From NCBI GenBank assembly GCA_036244855.1, contig BQKZ01000110.1, positions 51,035 through 77,459 on the forward strand: DNA of 26,425 nucleotides. Direction: 5' to 3'. Positions 16,603-26,425 of the stretch are shown in pieces; position 1 is the stretch's first letter; every line of letters starts with the position of its first letter. The stretch comes from Temnopleurus reevesii (lineage: Eukaryota; Echinodermata; Echinoidea; Temnopleuroida; Temnopleuridae). The position numbers and the translations under genes are program-made. The notes beneath the pieces are model-generated. The model was not told where the DNA came from. It searched no databases and saw only the letters and a program-made list of their open reading frames with translations.

Positions 16603-19600
16603 TGGAAATTATTCCTTTTTTACTGGTTTAACAACAAGCGCCAGCGGTTCTGTGAACAATTGATACGCATCTTTTACTTGTAGAACGCATTTGTTTTCGT
16701 AAGGGGTGGCATCAGATATTTTTATAAAATGGTGCATGTGTGCCGTAAAAATGCATCTCAACAGCATTTTCAGTTACCAAAGGAGATCTGGGATTGTATA
16801 TTATAGGGCGCTTACGTCTTACGAAGGAGTGCTCCGGCCAACTTGCACAAGAGGATCACAACCTCTTGGTGTTATAAATAGTCTGATGAAGGGAAGTATA
16901 GACTTTTAAGAGTGACTCACTTTCAGAGTCAAGATTACGATCTAAAAGATGCAAGGGAAAATGCAACCGGTGGTTATATTAACAGCAAGTGCACAACTGT
17001 TCTTTGATGTCAATACACGGTTAGCAATTGTAGAAGTTTTGGAGGAAGTTAATGACAGCTACGTACATTGATATGGAGAAATATTTTATAATGATGGTGA
17101 AAGTGCGTCATCAACAGCAATACATAATGTTGTTTGGCTCCTTCTCTGGTGTCCTGAGGTGCCGGTTACCTATGTATATGGATACTACTCTACATGTAGC
17201 TCTGCAAAGCCATAGCATCGCTTCATCAAACGCAAGGAAAGAGTGCATCATTTGTAGCACAGCTTTCTAATACAGGACCTATACATTCAACGCTGTACTA
17301 CAACCCATCACCAAATCCTGCATCGTTAATGTGAGGAATCAATTCTATATTTGTTTTATAAAGTTGTTATATACTGGTCTAGTTGCCATTAATATCGGTC
17401 CAGTGTAATTACCATGTGCTAGAATTGATTTTGTCATTAATGCCATGTTTTATTTCCTGAATTCATGATCTTTTCTTTTGCATTTGTCTTGTCTTTCCGT
17501 TTACGCCCACAATCAAAGTTGATTATTACGGCATAAGATATTTATGAAGATATTTCTTGAATATTGAATTACATATGACAGTAAAGTAACTAGAGTATTA
17601 TGATCAATTTTTGCGCTTGATTTGACAGTTTTCTCCCTTGTTTAAAAGAGGAAAAATAAAACAGTTGCCAAGAATTCTTTGATTATTATCTCTGTTCCAA
17701 TATAACTGAGTGTCATATTTAGAACCTGACCTAGCACAGATATGCATTCCCATGTGATTTAGGTGAAGTTATTATAATTTATTCTGACTCTCTGTGGCCT
17801 GTTTGATGAACGTGTCTTCTCTTCATGTCTCCTTGCTGAGATGGGTAAATTTTTCATGTTACCTCTGAACATTGAGAGTTATACAACAAAATTGATGTTA
17901 AATGGTCTGAGAAAATTGCTTGTACCCAGCTGCAGCAAGGAGATGAAGATAATGACAGATCCATGGAACAGGCTCCTGAAATTTATCAGTAATTTACGCC
18001 AAATAGTTTTACTTGCTCATTTCTCACTTTAAATACAATTGTGCAATTGGAATTTAATAAGAGTATTATGACTTGCTGATACAGTACCTAGTACTAAATA
18101 AGTCTTGCGACATGTAGCTGTCTTGCATTTTTGTGGCTGATCAATAATCGTAGGGAATTATTCTTTCAATGTAGTTTTGTCCTACTTACATGTAGCTTTG
18201 ACATTATTTAGCGGTATATGTCAAGACATATAAAGGAATTTATAATTAATAATGACTTTTCTAAATCATGTGCATTTTCTATAAGGTTGCCGTGTGTAGC
18301 TATGCCCAGAGTTTAATTCTCAAAACCTAATATCTGTTTAAAGCTCTGTTGTTAATGTGTATGTGTCTTGTTGCAGCTACAAACTCCCTTTATGTTGGAC
18401 ATCTAGTGAAACTAGCAAAAAAACAACTCTTTTGTGCTCATCTAAGAGGGAAGTTAACCTGAGCCTGCCTGCAGTATGATTTTTTTTAAATAATTTTGCT
18501 ATCAATTTTTTGAAAATCTGCAGAAAATGAGAAGTTGCCAGCTTAAAATGCCCTCAAATTTTTGTTTTTGAAATTTTACTATACATATCTATTTAGAAAT
18601 ACACATCCTATTTTGAAAGGCAAAGTATAATCCTTACCACATCAAAATTTGGAAATCAGTCATAACTTTTTCTACCGCAGAAAATAAATGTTGGTGTGCT
18701 CTAGTAAAAATCCCAGTATTATCCTAGCTTTGTATGCCCAGACAGCTGAACTGTGATTATATTTAACATTGATTCTTCAAATAATGGACATTTTAATGCA
18801 TTATTTTCCAGGAAGAATAGTGATGCGACTGAATTTAATACAGTATTCTGCCAAATTCCATGGAGAAAGATTTCATCGTTTCCAAGGAAAATAGTTTCAG
18901 TTTCAGCCAACTAACCCAGACAATATTTTGTGCTCCAAGCTGACAGCAAAAAATAAGCAACTTGAGTGAACTAAATATTTCATATAATTTTACAATCTAC
19001 TCCAAAATTAATATGTAAAGTTTGATAATGTAAGTGTTCTAGATCCCCATCAGTAAGAATGATTGAAACTTTAAATCACAACTAATTAATGGATTGTGTG
19101 GTTTCGCATGAGAAAATGTATTTTTTTCTTTTGTAATTTGGCACAGAGAATGTTAACGTCTGAATATGATTTCCCTTTAACATAGCTTCACAATAAGGAA
19201 GTTCATTAAGATAGTATCTTGTTTCCAGAACAATTGGTTCAAATAGATGACTAATACCACACAACAGTTGCACAGCTTGAGACTTTTCAATCCACATAAC
19301 ATTCATCAGATATTTACTCATTTTCTTAGAAAGACCAGGGAAAAGAATTTTTCTCAAGTCCTTTGATTATTCAAGCTCAATTATCGTTGCTATACAACAA
19401 ATATACTAATTACGGTAATTATGCTTTTCAGGAAGGAAATTGTAGAAACATTTGTTTAAATATAAAATGTTTATAAGACTATGAATCTAGGATATTTCAT
19501 TGAAGAATTTTATAATGATTCATTATTTAAATTGTGTGATTAATAATGCATAGCATTGATTTTATAATAGGTGCTCTATTTGTCAAATTGACAGAGTTAA

Positions 19601-20021
19601 AAGTATTTTGTAGCTTAAGTTATTTCTTACAAGTAATTTGTGTGGACTATTGTAATTTTTCCCAAACTCTTAGAAGAGTTGCTGGTCTTGATGTACTTGT
19701 GAACATGGTTATGAAACACATTTGATATAATGCAGTTTCAGACCTACATGTATATATGCTATCAAACACACATATACTGATATTTGAATGATTCAAACAA
19801 ATTGCCTACATGCATTGAGAAAAATAAAGACAAAAATATTTTATGGTAGCACTTTTCTTGCAAGCTCTCTGGATTTAAATAAATGAATCCCTTTTGCTTT
19901 TAGAGCATACAATTTTAACAGAGGTGTTTCAGTAACCGAACTTTGAAGGAGTGTTGACGTTTGCTCACCTTTTCATCGTAATGAATTGAGCTTTGTGACT
20001 TGCTTAGGTGTGGACTGTGGT
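16603..20021. other. Sequence after NAA60 stop: 3' UTR and/or intergenic
   Basis: No further gene recognised. Composition stays moderately balanced to about 17300 and then becomes AT-rich. The first AATAAA poly(A) signal candidate is at 17655-17660 (GGAAAAATAAAACAG). Further AATAAA motifs occur at 20732, 23134 and 25862, so the UTR end cannot be set from sequence alone. No mobile element was recognised in this 3.4 kb, which is compatible with transcribed UTR. Confidence 0.5.
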
Positions 20022-20199
20022 GCATTTATTACAGAAGCTTAAAACCGCACCAAATAGGTGACTCGCAAATAGTCATTACAAGTCACCTACTAAAAAGTGA
20101 ACCAAAAAGGTGATTTGCAAACAGTTGCCTTCAAGCTTGTCCGCTTTTGTTTTATGGATTATCTTTTTGATGCACGTTTTAACTTCCGTATCAAATGCA
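20022..20199. mobile_element. Short inverted-repeat element, copy 1
   Basis: The left end is GCATTTATTACAGAAG then CTTAAAACCGCACCAAA. The right end is TTTTTGATGCACGTTTTAAC then TTCCGTATCAAATGC. These are imperfect reverse complements over about 35 bp. The same termini recur at 21928-22056, which supports a MITE family. The interior has short GGTGACT/AGTCACC inverted blocks and no coding potential. Confidence 0.65.
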
Positions 20200-21927
20200 G
20201 TGCTTGTCACGCTTCAGCAAGGAGCAAAGCTTGAATCATGAGAACGAAATGAGGGCATTGCTAGTGATACTGATTTGGATAAACGCATTAAGAAGAGGAA
20301 GCCATCTATTATCTTGACGAATTTTTGGCAAATTTTGGTGCAGCTAGAATGTTTGCATATAACACTACACTGTATGAAAATTGAAATTAATTTTGGAGGG
20401 CAGAAAACAGACATTACCAGTTGAATACATTGTTTTGATAAATGTCAGATATGTGTATAAAATATTCAGTATCCTTATCTAAATCCATTGAAAGGTTCAA
20501 TTTATCAGATTTTTTTTCTAAGTATGAAATGTGTAAGGCCTTTTATTGACAATAATTCAGCCATGAATGTTTGCTTGAGAGATATATGATATGTATATAA
20601 TGATTCACTATACATAATGAAATATTAGCGCTTCTTGATTGTATTTTCGATTTTTGTATCAAGACATTTGAAGTATATAACAGTAGAACTTCCAAAGATT
20701 GAAGTACATTGTATATTTGTCTATGATTAAGAATAAAATGATGCTAGAAGTATAGAGTATGAGCTGATTTGTTGTAAAAATTAAATATATTTGTATTGTA
20801 AGTAAGGGTGTAACTTAGTGATGATGGTCAAATATTATTGTAGCAAAGCAAGTATTATTCATTGTAGTTTTTTACATTTTGCCCATTATCGGTTATTCTT
20901 ATAAGCTTTCATCACTGAAAGTAGAAGGGACAAATGATTTGGACAAAGTAGGCCATTTCCATTTGAGCAATCACAATAGCTAGATGCACAACAAATATGT
21001 ATCCTTCCCTCTTAGTCTGTGAAGAAATGTCAAACAGGTGTTGCATCTGATCTGTGAATGAACAGGGAAGCTGTTTTATTTTGTGATCATGAAGATATTG
21101 TGAAGGCTTGCATGAGGTTGTTTATTTCCTCCAATTCATTTGCCCCTTCTGGTCACAGTGCACATGTCAGGATGGGAACATATCTTGAACTTGTAGCATT
21201 TGTTGATAGGAAAAACTTATAGATATGTTGGTAAATAGTGTGTTCCGTCATGAGGTTATATAAGATATCTTTTTGCATATACATCATTACCTGCTTTGCA
21301 CAGCAGCTGGTCTGTTGAAAGGTTGAACTTTCGTCTAAAATGGAAAAGAATCACATTATTAGGATTACGTTTAATGGGGAACATTGTGTCAAAGATGTAA
21401 TGCACAATTTTCAGAATTTTTTTTCTTCTTCAAAGTTTGATTCTCATTTTGCAGAACACATGAATTGTAAGTCTGTATTTCACTGCATCTTTAGAAAGCT
21501 ACTTTTCTTTGTGGCTTAATATTTCTATTACAGTCTTATGAAGGTTAAAATTGACATCCACACAGTTATTTTAACTTTCAGAGGGAGAACATCCATACAC
21601 TTTGTCAATCTTTTCTCCAAAACTATAATGCAGTTAATATACAGCCCTGTTTTCATCACTTAAAGGACCCATGCCAATACTGTTCAAGTCGTTCTATTCG
21701 CTCATGCAGACAAACCCTGTGTATGTTGGCCATCCATGGGAAATAGTTACCACTCTAGATAGGTGAATTTGATAAACAGGTTCAACACTGTGCAGGTTGG
21801 TATTAATGGAAGCAATTTAGATGGCCACTGTAATAAGGTGGCCACTATAGATAGGTAGCTACGAATGCCAACCTTTTTTCTGTCATAATGTAAGGTTGAC
21901 GTGCTGGGTAGTTGGCGGGGGTGTTTG
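20200..21927. other. Non-coding stretch without recognised gene
   Basis: AT-rich. An AATAAA lies at 20732-20737. Nothing else could be assigned. Confidence 0.55.
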
Positions 21928-22056
21928 TTAAATGAAAGCTTAAAAGTGCACCAAAAAGCAATTTGTACCATTTTCCAAGGCAAGAAAGCTATAAGGTGTC
22001 TTAACGCATTTCAACAAGTCATATTTTTGGTGCACTTTTAAGCGTCCATATCAAAT
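21928..22056. mobile_element. Short inverted-repeat element, copy 2
   Basis: GCTTAAAAGTGCACCAAAAA (21939-21958) is the exact reverse complement of TTTTTGGTGCACTTTTAAGC (22024-22043). Weaker complementarity extends outward to TATCAAATG on the right. The termini match those of the element at 20022-20199, including GCTTAAAA, GCACCAAA and TATCAAATG. Confidence 0.75.
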
Positions 22057-23244
22057 GTTATACTACAGTGATACATATAGGTGGGCATTATCAGGTTTAA
22101 AATGTGCTTTAACAAAGATGAAATGCCTGTCTGACTTAAACCTGATGAGGTTCCATGTTGTACAGTGTATGTAAATAAATTCCTGTATATCACTAAAGTG
22201 AGATGTACATTAATAGAAAGTATATAGTATAAAATTGTGCTTGAATTATCTATGCACTGTAAAATATATGCTATTGTATTAGCAAAATGACAGTTCGTAA
22301 TGGTTAAGTTAGTTGCAAGACAGAAGAAAATGTTTCAACTGGGACAAAATTTAAACTTGCAAGTTTCATCATAAAATTAAAGTGTATATATCTCTCCACT
22401 TTGTTTTGGCTGTGTAACTGCAAATGGGAATTTGACTTCTGTGGGGTTGATTGTGTTTTGCAGGGATGTATAGATTTTCGTACCCTTTGAAAAGAGCACT
22501 TTTAGACTTTACAATCATTTGTTATGTGTCCCAGTTGCACATATATTTGAATTCAGGTATGTATGTCACAGATTGATATGAATATATCGAATATGATCAT
22601 TCATATAGTAATGTGACTGGGGCATTATTTCATACTCCAATGAAAAGTGTTTCACATATTACAGTTAGCTACTGTAAAATGATGCATTTGTTGGACTTTT
22701 CACCAAGAACTAGGCCATTTCTATTCCAGAAAGGGAATGTATATTCAGGAGCAACACCTTTTGAAGGTGTGTATACATGTACATTCAATATGCATAGTAC
22801 AAGTGTACTATGCTGTTCAGGATTATACTGGTAGATTTTATATAGTTGCTTTCTGGTTTTCTACGTCGAGTCTTAACCGAGTGTTGCTCAGTTTACTGTT
22901 TTTATATCTCTGTTTTTAGATAGACCTAAAGAAAGTATGATACTTGTAAATTCTGATAGTTATGTTTTTTCCAATACAAATGTATTCAATTTTATGCAGT
23001 TATATATGTACAACTCATTCTTATGAATCCCCTTGATAGGATATGTGTAGTTTTGTTGAATGTGAAAACAAAATCCTATAAAAGTTTGAATGTGAATAAT
23101 TCAATGGAGATTGGATTTTCAAGTCTTTGCTAAAATAAAACTACATTTTGGCTTTAATGTATGGCTTTAATGAATAGTGAGTGTAAAGCTTTTTAGCGAC
23201 ATGAGCACCGATAAGGTGGACCTGTGCGTTATACAAGTAGCTAC
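22057..23244. other. Non-coding stretch without recognised gene
   Basis: AT-rich. One TACATGTA lies near 22773 and an AATAAA at 23134-23139. No exon with family similarity is seen on either strand. Confidence 0.55.

Positions 23245-23275
<31 letters not shown>
23245..23275 (+). repeat. (ATT)n microsatellite
   Basis: Ten uninterrupted ATT trinucleotides. No SINE body is evident on either side, so this is a plain microsatellite. Confidence 0.93.
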
Positions 23276-23278
<3 letters not shown>

Positions 23279-23926
23279 TTCATAGGGACATTGATTGATG
23301 AAATTCATGATACAGTGCTTCTTGTTATACCCCTTTGTTTTCTTTTACATTTGTGCTGTGGTCATGCTATTATTTATCTCTCCCATTTTCTAACCCCATG
23401 TTTATTATAGTTTCATAGTATTATTCATCATTTAGCCTATTACATCTTATTTTACTTTTAAAGCTGATGATCATATAACTTTATTTAATGTTTTTGTGTT
23501 CCCCCCTAACAGAATGAAATTATATGACCCTATTTTCTTCATAAAAAACCATTTGAGGCATATATTTTCCAAATTTCGTCTCTTTTCGCTGTTTGGAAAA
23601 TTGCATTATCCAGGCTTTTCTGATTTTTAGGCAGATTTAGAATTGATAGGAGTATATATTTCATTCATAGCAATAAACAAGATGTAAATGATAGGATAAA
23701 CAATGAAAAGCGTATTCTATGTATGTATGATAAATATGTTATCCTTTAATATCCCATTATATGTATGTTTATATTGATATTCTTACAATTTAAGAGATGA
23801 CGTTATCTGTCATTTGTCAAGTGAGTGTGCTATTTCGTAAATGCATTTGAATATTGATAATATTTGATGTACCTTAATTTCAACCTAACTATATATCTCT
23901 ATACTATTTGATTGTTGATTTTTCCT
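23276..23926. other. Non-coding AT-rich stretch
   Basis: No gene or structured repeat recognised. Confidence 0.55.
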
Positions 23927-24003
23927 TTATTATCCATAATTTACCCTTATTATCCATAATTTACCCTTATTATCCATAATTTACCCTTATTATCCATAAT
24001 TTA
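23927..24003 (+). repeat. 20-bp minisatellite, about four copies
   Basis: The unit TTATTATCCATAATTTACCC is repeated nearly perfectly with a 20-bp period. A partial degenerate copy (TTATAATTATCC) follows. Confidence 0.95.
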
Positions 24004-24244
24004 TAATTATCCATTTCCTCCTCTATTTGGCATTGTCTATTTTTATAGAGATTAAACGTCTAAAACAAAAAAAAAATTGACATTTTGTTCTACCCACTAG
24101 CATACCAGTATTGGTCTGTTGCATAGACAAAGAGAAGCCCCAACGTAGCAACAAGTACACATAATTTGGAAGTGCATTTTAATTCCCTAGCACTCATTGC
24201 AGACTTTTGCTATGTGAGTATCTGGTAATTGGAGATGATCATAT

Positions 24245-24410
24245 TACAGTCAAAGCACTGATGTAATGAGCTCTCGTTAAAACAAGGTAATTTTCCTGGC
24301 CCCATCTCTTTGTATTTTATTTGTATTTTTACCCTGATATAACAAGGTTTCAATATACAGAGGTAATTCCTCTGGTCCCAACGACCTCGTTTTAACGAGG
24401 TTAGACTGTA
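24245..24410 (-). mobile_element. TACAGTC-terminated MITE, copy A
   Basis: 166 bp from TACAGTCAAAGCACTG to CGAGGTTAGACTGTA, bounded by TA. The reverse complement aligns along its length with the element at 24654-24832: CCTCGTTA, GACCAGA, ATTACCTCT, TTGTTATATCAGGG, ACAAAGAGATGGG and CCAGGAAAA occur in the same order. The CAGTCAAACCTCGTTAT-type end with TA flanks fits a non-autonomous Tc1/mariner/pogo-like element. It is non-coding. Confidence 0.8.
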
Positions 24411-24653
24411 CCATTTTTCACCTGTTACTATTTTCCTAGTTTTCTATGTCTCATTGACAGTTTGAATACTAATTCAGTGTGAAAGTTTTTTTCATAGGAA
24501 AGTTATTTACTGCAGAGTACAATATCATATTTGATATGGTATGTAAATTTCATATTTAGTTGGAAAGTTTTATTCGACACAGACATGCCAAATATTAGGG
24601 ACAAAATGTGTGAAAATTTGGTTTTCTTTTAATACCCCGAACAGCATACACAA

Positions 24654-24832
24654 TACAGTCAAACCTCGTTATAATGAGGTTCTTGAGACCAGAAAAATTA
24701 CCTCTTTATATCGAATCCTTGTTATATCAGGGCTAAAATACAATAAAATACAAAGAGATGGGACCAGGAAAACTACCTTGTTATAATGAGATCTCGTTAT
24801 ATCAGTGCTCTTTATAATGAGGTTGAACTGTA
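24654..24832 (+). mobile_element. TACAGTC-terminated MITE, copy B
   Basis: 179 bp from TACAGTCAAACCTCGTTATA to ATGAGGTTGAACTGTA, bounded by TA. It is the same family as 24245-24410 but in the opposite orientation, 243 bp away. A few internal indels separate them. Confidence 0.82.
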
Positions 24833-25973
24833 CTAGTTTGTTCCTTTAATAATGGTTTATAACTTTGCTAATTTTGCCGCTTGTTCATCATTTGTTGCTG
24901 AATAATATGATATTTACCTTCACCTAATGTTGACTCAAGTTTATTCACAAATATCATTGTGAATTGTGTGATATTCACTCATTCACTGGCCATAATAACA
25001 ATGAAAAAGTTTGCGTTCACTAATCTTTTCTATTCAAAACTATATCATTGTTTATTTACTTTAATAGCTATATCATCTGTCTCTGTTATTTTCTTCTCAA
25101 AATAAACATAAGTTGCATTGTACATTTGCATTTCAGAAACTACTATCTACAGATTTCTTTTTCTTTGTTATAAAACCTAGGTTAAAATTCTTAATTCAAA
25201 TTTGCCATCTCCCTGGTCTGTGGGTAGCAACTTATTTTCAGAATATTTTGACTTCTCAATTTTCTGTTTCTTTTATGCCAAATAGCTACAAATATTTGGT
25301 AGCATGTCCAATTTCTGGAAGGGTTTGACGAAGATCATGTAAACAGTTATTAAAGGTTAAATCTCATTAAAAGAACTTAAAAGGAAGTTGCCAAAAATGA
25401 AAATTTCTTGTAAGATGCTCTTTGTAGTAGATGTTAAAATTAACTTTGCTGTCAAATTATGATTTCTAGCGATATTGAAAAGTGGAGTATACTTTATTGT
25501 ATTTTTAGACTCCTTTTCAATGAAATAAACTGATGACAAAAATATTTTAGAAAATGTGCAAAGATGATGAATAAATTATATTTGGTTGCTATCAATTTTA
25601 GTTTTGTGATGAAAACTAGAAAATAATGAGTTATTTCAATGTTTTATAGTACATGTATATTGCCCTTTTGTAAAGCTTGATTTGTGATGATTTACAAGCT
25701 ATTTCAAGTTATTGATCAAAATAATCCCTAGAAAGTGTTCATTGATATATGTATTTTGTGTAGACATCTGTGTGAGGTTTAATCACACATGTCATTGTTT
25801 ATGGAGGATATGAAGAATTTGTTATGTGCATAATATCCCATCAATTATATTCTATAGGAACAATAAACATATTGTGATAATCACAGTCTGGTTTGGAGAT
25901 GTGTGCTTATTTTAGTGTCTCTATAACCAAACTTGTCCAAGTCGACCTGGAACAAGTTGAATAATAGCCTAAG
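24833..25973. other. Non-coding stretch; candidate distal poly(A) site
   Basis: No gene recognised. At 25862-25867 AATAAA is followed 20-55 bases later by a GT-rich stretch (GGTTTGGAGATGTGTGC). Of the AATAAA motifs in the window, this one best resembles a working cleavage/polyadenylation site. If used by NAA60 it would imply a 3' UTR above 9 kb. It could equally be chance or belong to nothing. Confidence 0.35.
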
Positions 25974-26140
25974 GGGGTGTTGCTCAAAAGTTGCAATTGA
26001 TCGCAAGTTTCAGTTGATCGGAACGTGCCAATCAAAATCATTGTTTCATGTGCGTCTTGTTAAATGCATGCACGAATGAAAATGCGAATTACAATTTGAG
26101 AAGTTACAGTTGATTTGCAGTTGATTTTTAACAACACCCC
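25974..26140. mobile_element. 167-bp MITE with GGGGTGTTG ends
   Basis: The left end is GGGGTGTTGCTCAAAAGTTG and the right end is ATTTTTAACAACACCCC, so the first ~16 bp are inverted with few mismatches. Internal segments are also partly complementary (TTGCAATTGATCGCAA; CAGTTGATTTGCAGTTGAT). No clear target duplication is seen. It is non-coding. Confidence 0.65.
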
Positions 26141-26425
26141 ATTAGTGTAATGATTTTCAAGTCTTCTCAATTATCTTCAATTGTTTTTACCCCTCATGAG
26201 TCAAATTTCCTCTTGGTAAAAAACTATTTTTAGTCCCAAAGAATAGACTTGGCAAGGTTGACTGTATTAAGGTTCTTAATTGTCATCTCTGCCTTAGCTG
26301 CTATTTGCCTATAGTGGCCACTAGTTTATCATGGTTCCTAAAAGAATGTCTTGTTAAAATCTGGCCATATTCAGGATATTTTCTTACCTATATTCCTAAA
26401 GAGCATATTTTAACTAAACAAATGG
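26141..26425. other. Non-coding window end
   Basis: I see nothing assignable in this stretch. Confidence 0.6.

Noticed and set aside
23177..23410. Short hydrophobic frame with poly-Ile
   Set aside because: The poly-Ile comes from the ATT microsatellite. There is no splice or family support.
6872..24003. CRISPR-like arrays at the 27-bp and 20-bp repeats
   Set aside because: The repeats are directly adjacent without spacers and the genome is eukaryotic. They are minisatellites.

Overview
The window is eukaryotic nuclear DNA. It is AT-rich (about one third G+C by eye), gene-poor, and full of microsatellites, foldback elements and tRNA-derived SINEs. The one gene I can support is split into exons by long introns. 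A SINE with a GCGCTATATAAATGG-type body and an ATT-repeat tail, frequent TACATGTA octamers, and a clear animal NAA60 (NatF) orthologue suggest a marine invertebrate deuterostome, most likely an echinoderm. The species assignment is inference.

Gene content. On the + strand are the last three coding exons of an N-alpha-acetyltransferase 60 (NAA60/NatF) gene: 11046-11142, 13959-14193 and 15939-16602. Together they give 996 nt, or 331 residues plus stop. The first two exons carry the GNAT catalytic core (the VAYILSLGVV strand, the RRRGIA acetyl-CoA loop, the YLHV catalytic strand and the PYYYSI segment). The last exon carries the membrane-associating region followed by a very long repeat-rich tail absent from the human protein. 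Exons encoding the N-terminal part (about 80 residues in human) were not found and are probably upstream of the window. The last intron looks like a minor-spliceosome (U12) AT-AC intron: ATATCCTTT donor, TCCTTGAC branch site, AC acceptor, with the reading frame joining exactly where the human protein predicts.

Layout. Positions 1-3465 are a second, near-identical version of 14081-15802, which covers the end of the second exon plus most of the U12 intron. The copy at the start ends at a single n followed by 20 G. The copy at 14081 is interrupted by 512 N. The simplest reading is an unmerged alternative haplotype contig, not a real duplication. It supplies about 2.26 kb missing from the gap, including a ~228-bp tandem repeat, a TTAA-flanked MITE and a 180-bp foldback. 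Positions 3487-11045 are upstream intron filled with a long-TIR foldback, a ~350-bp tandem array, minisatellites and SINEs. Positions 11143-13958 are an ordinary GT-AG intron, with a SINE just before its acceptor. After the stop codon at 16602 there are 9.8 kb with no recognisable gene. This stretch may be a long 3' UTR plus intergenic DNA, and it contains two pairs of related short inverted-repeat elements.

The most notable items are the AT-AC U12 intron, the lineage-specific NAA60 tail built from LPNK and MPS repeats, and the self-consistent evidence for a haplotype duplication that can fill the assembly gap. I saw no prokaryotic operon, CRISPR array, virus or other multi-gene system.
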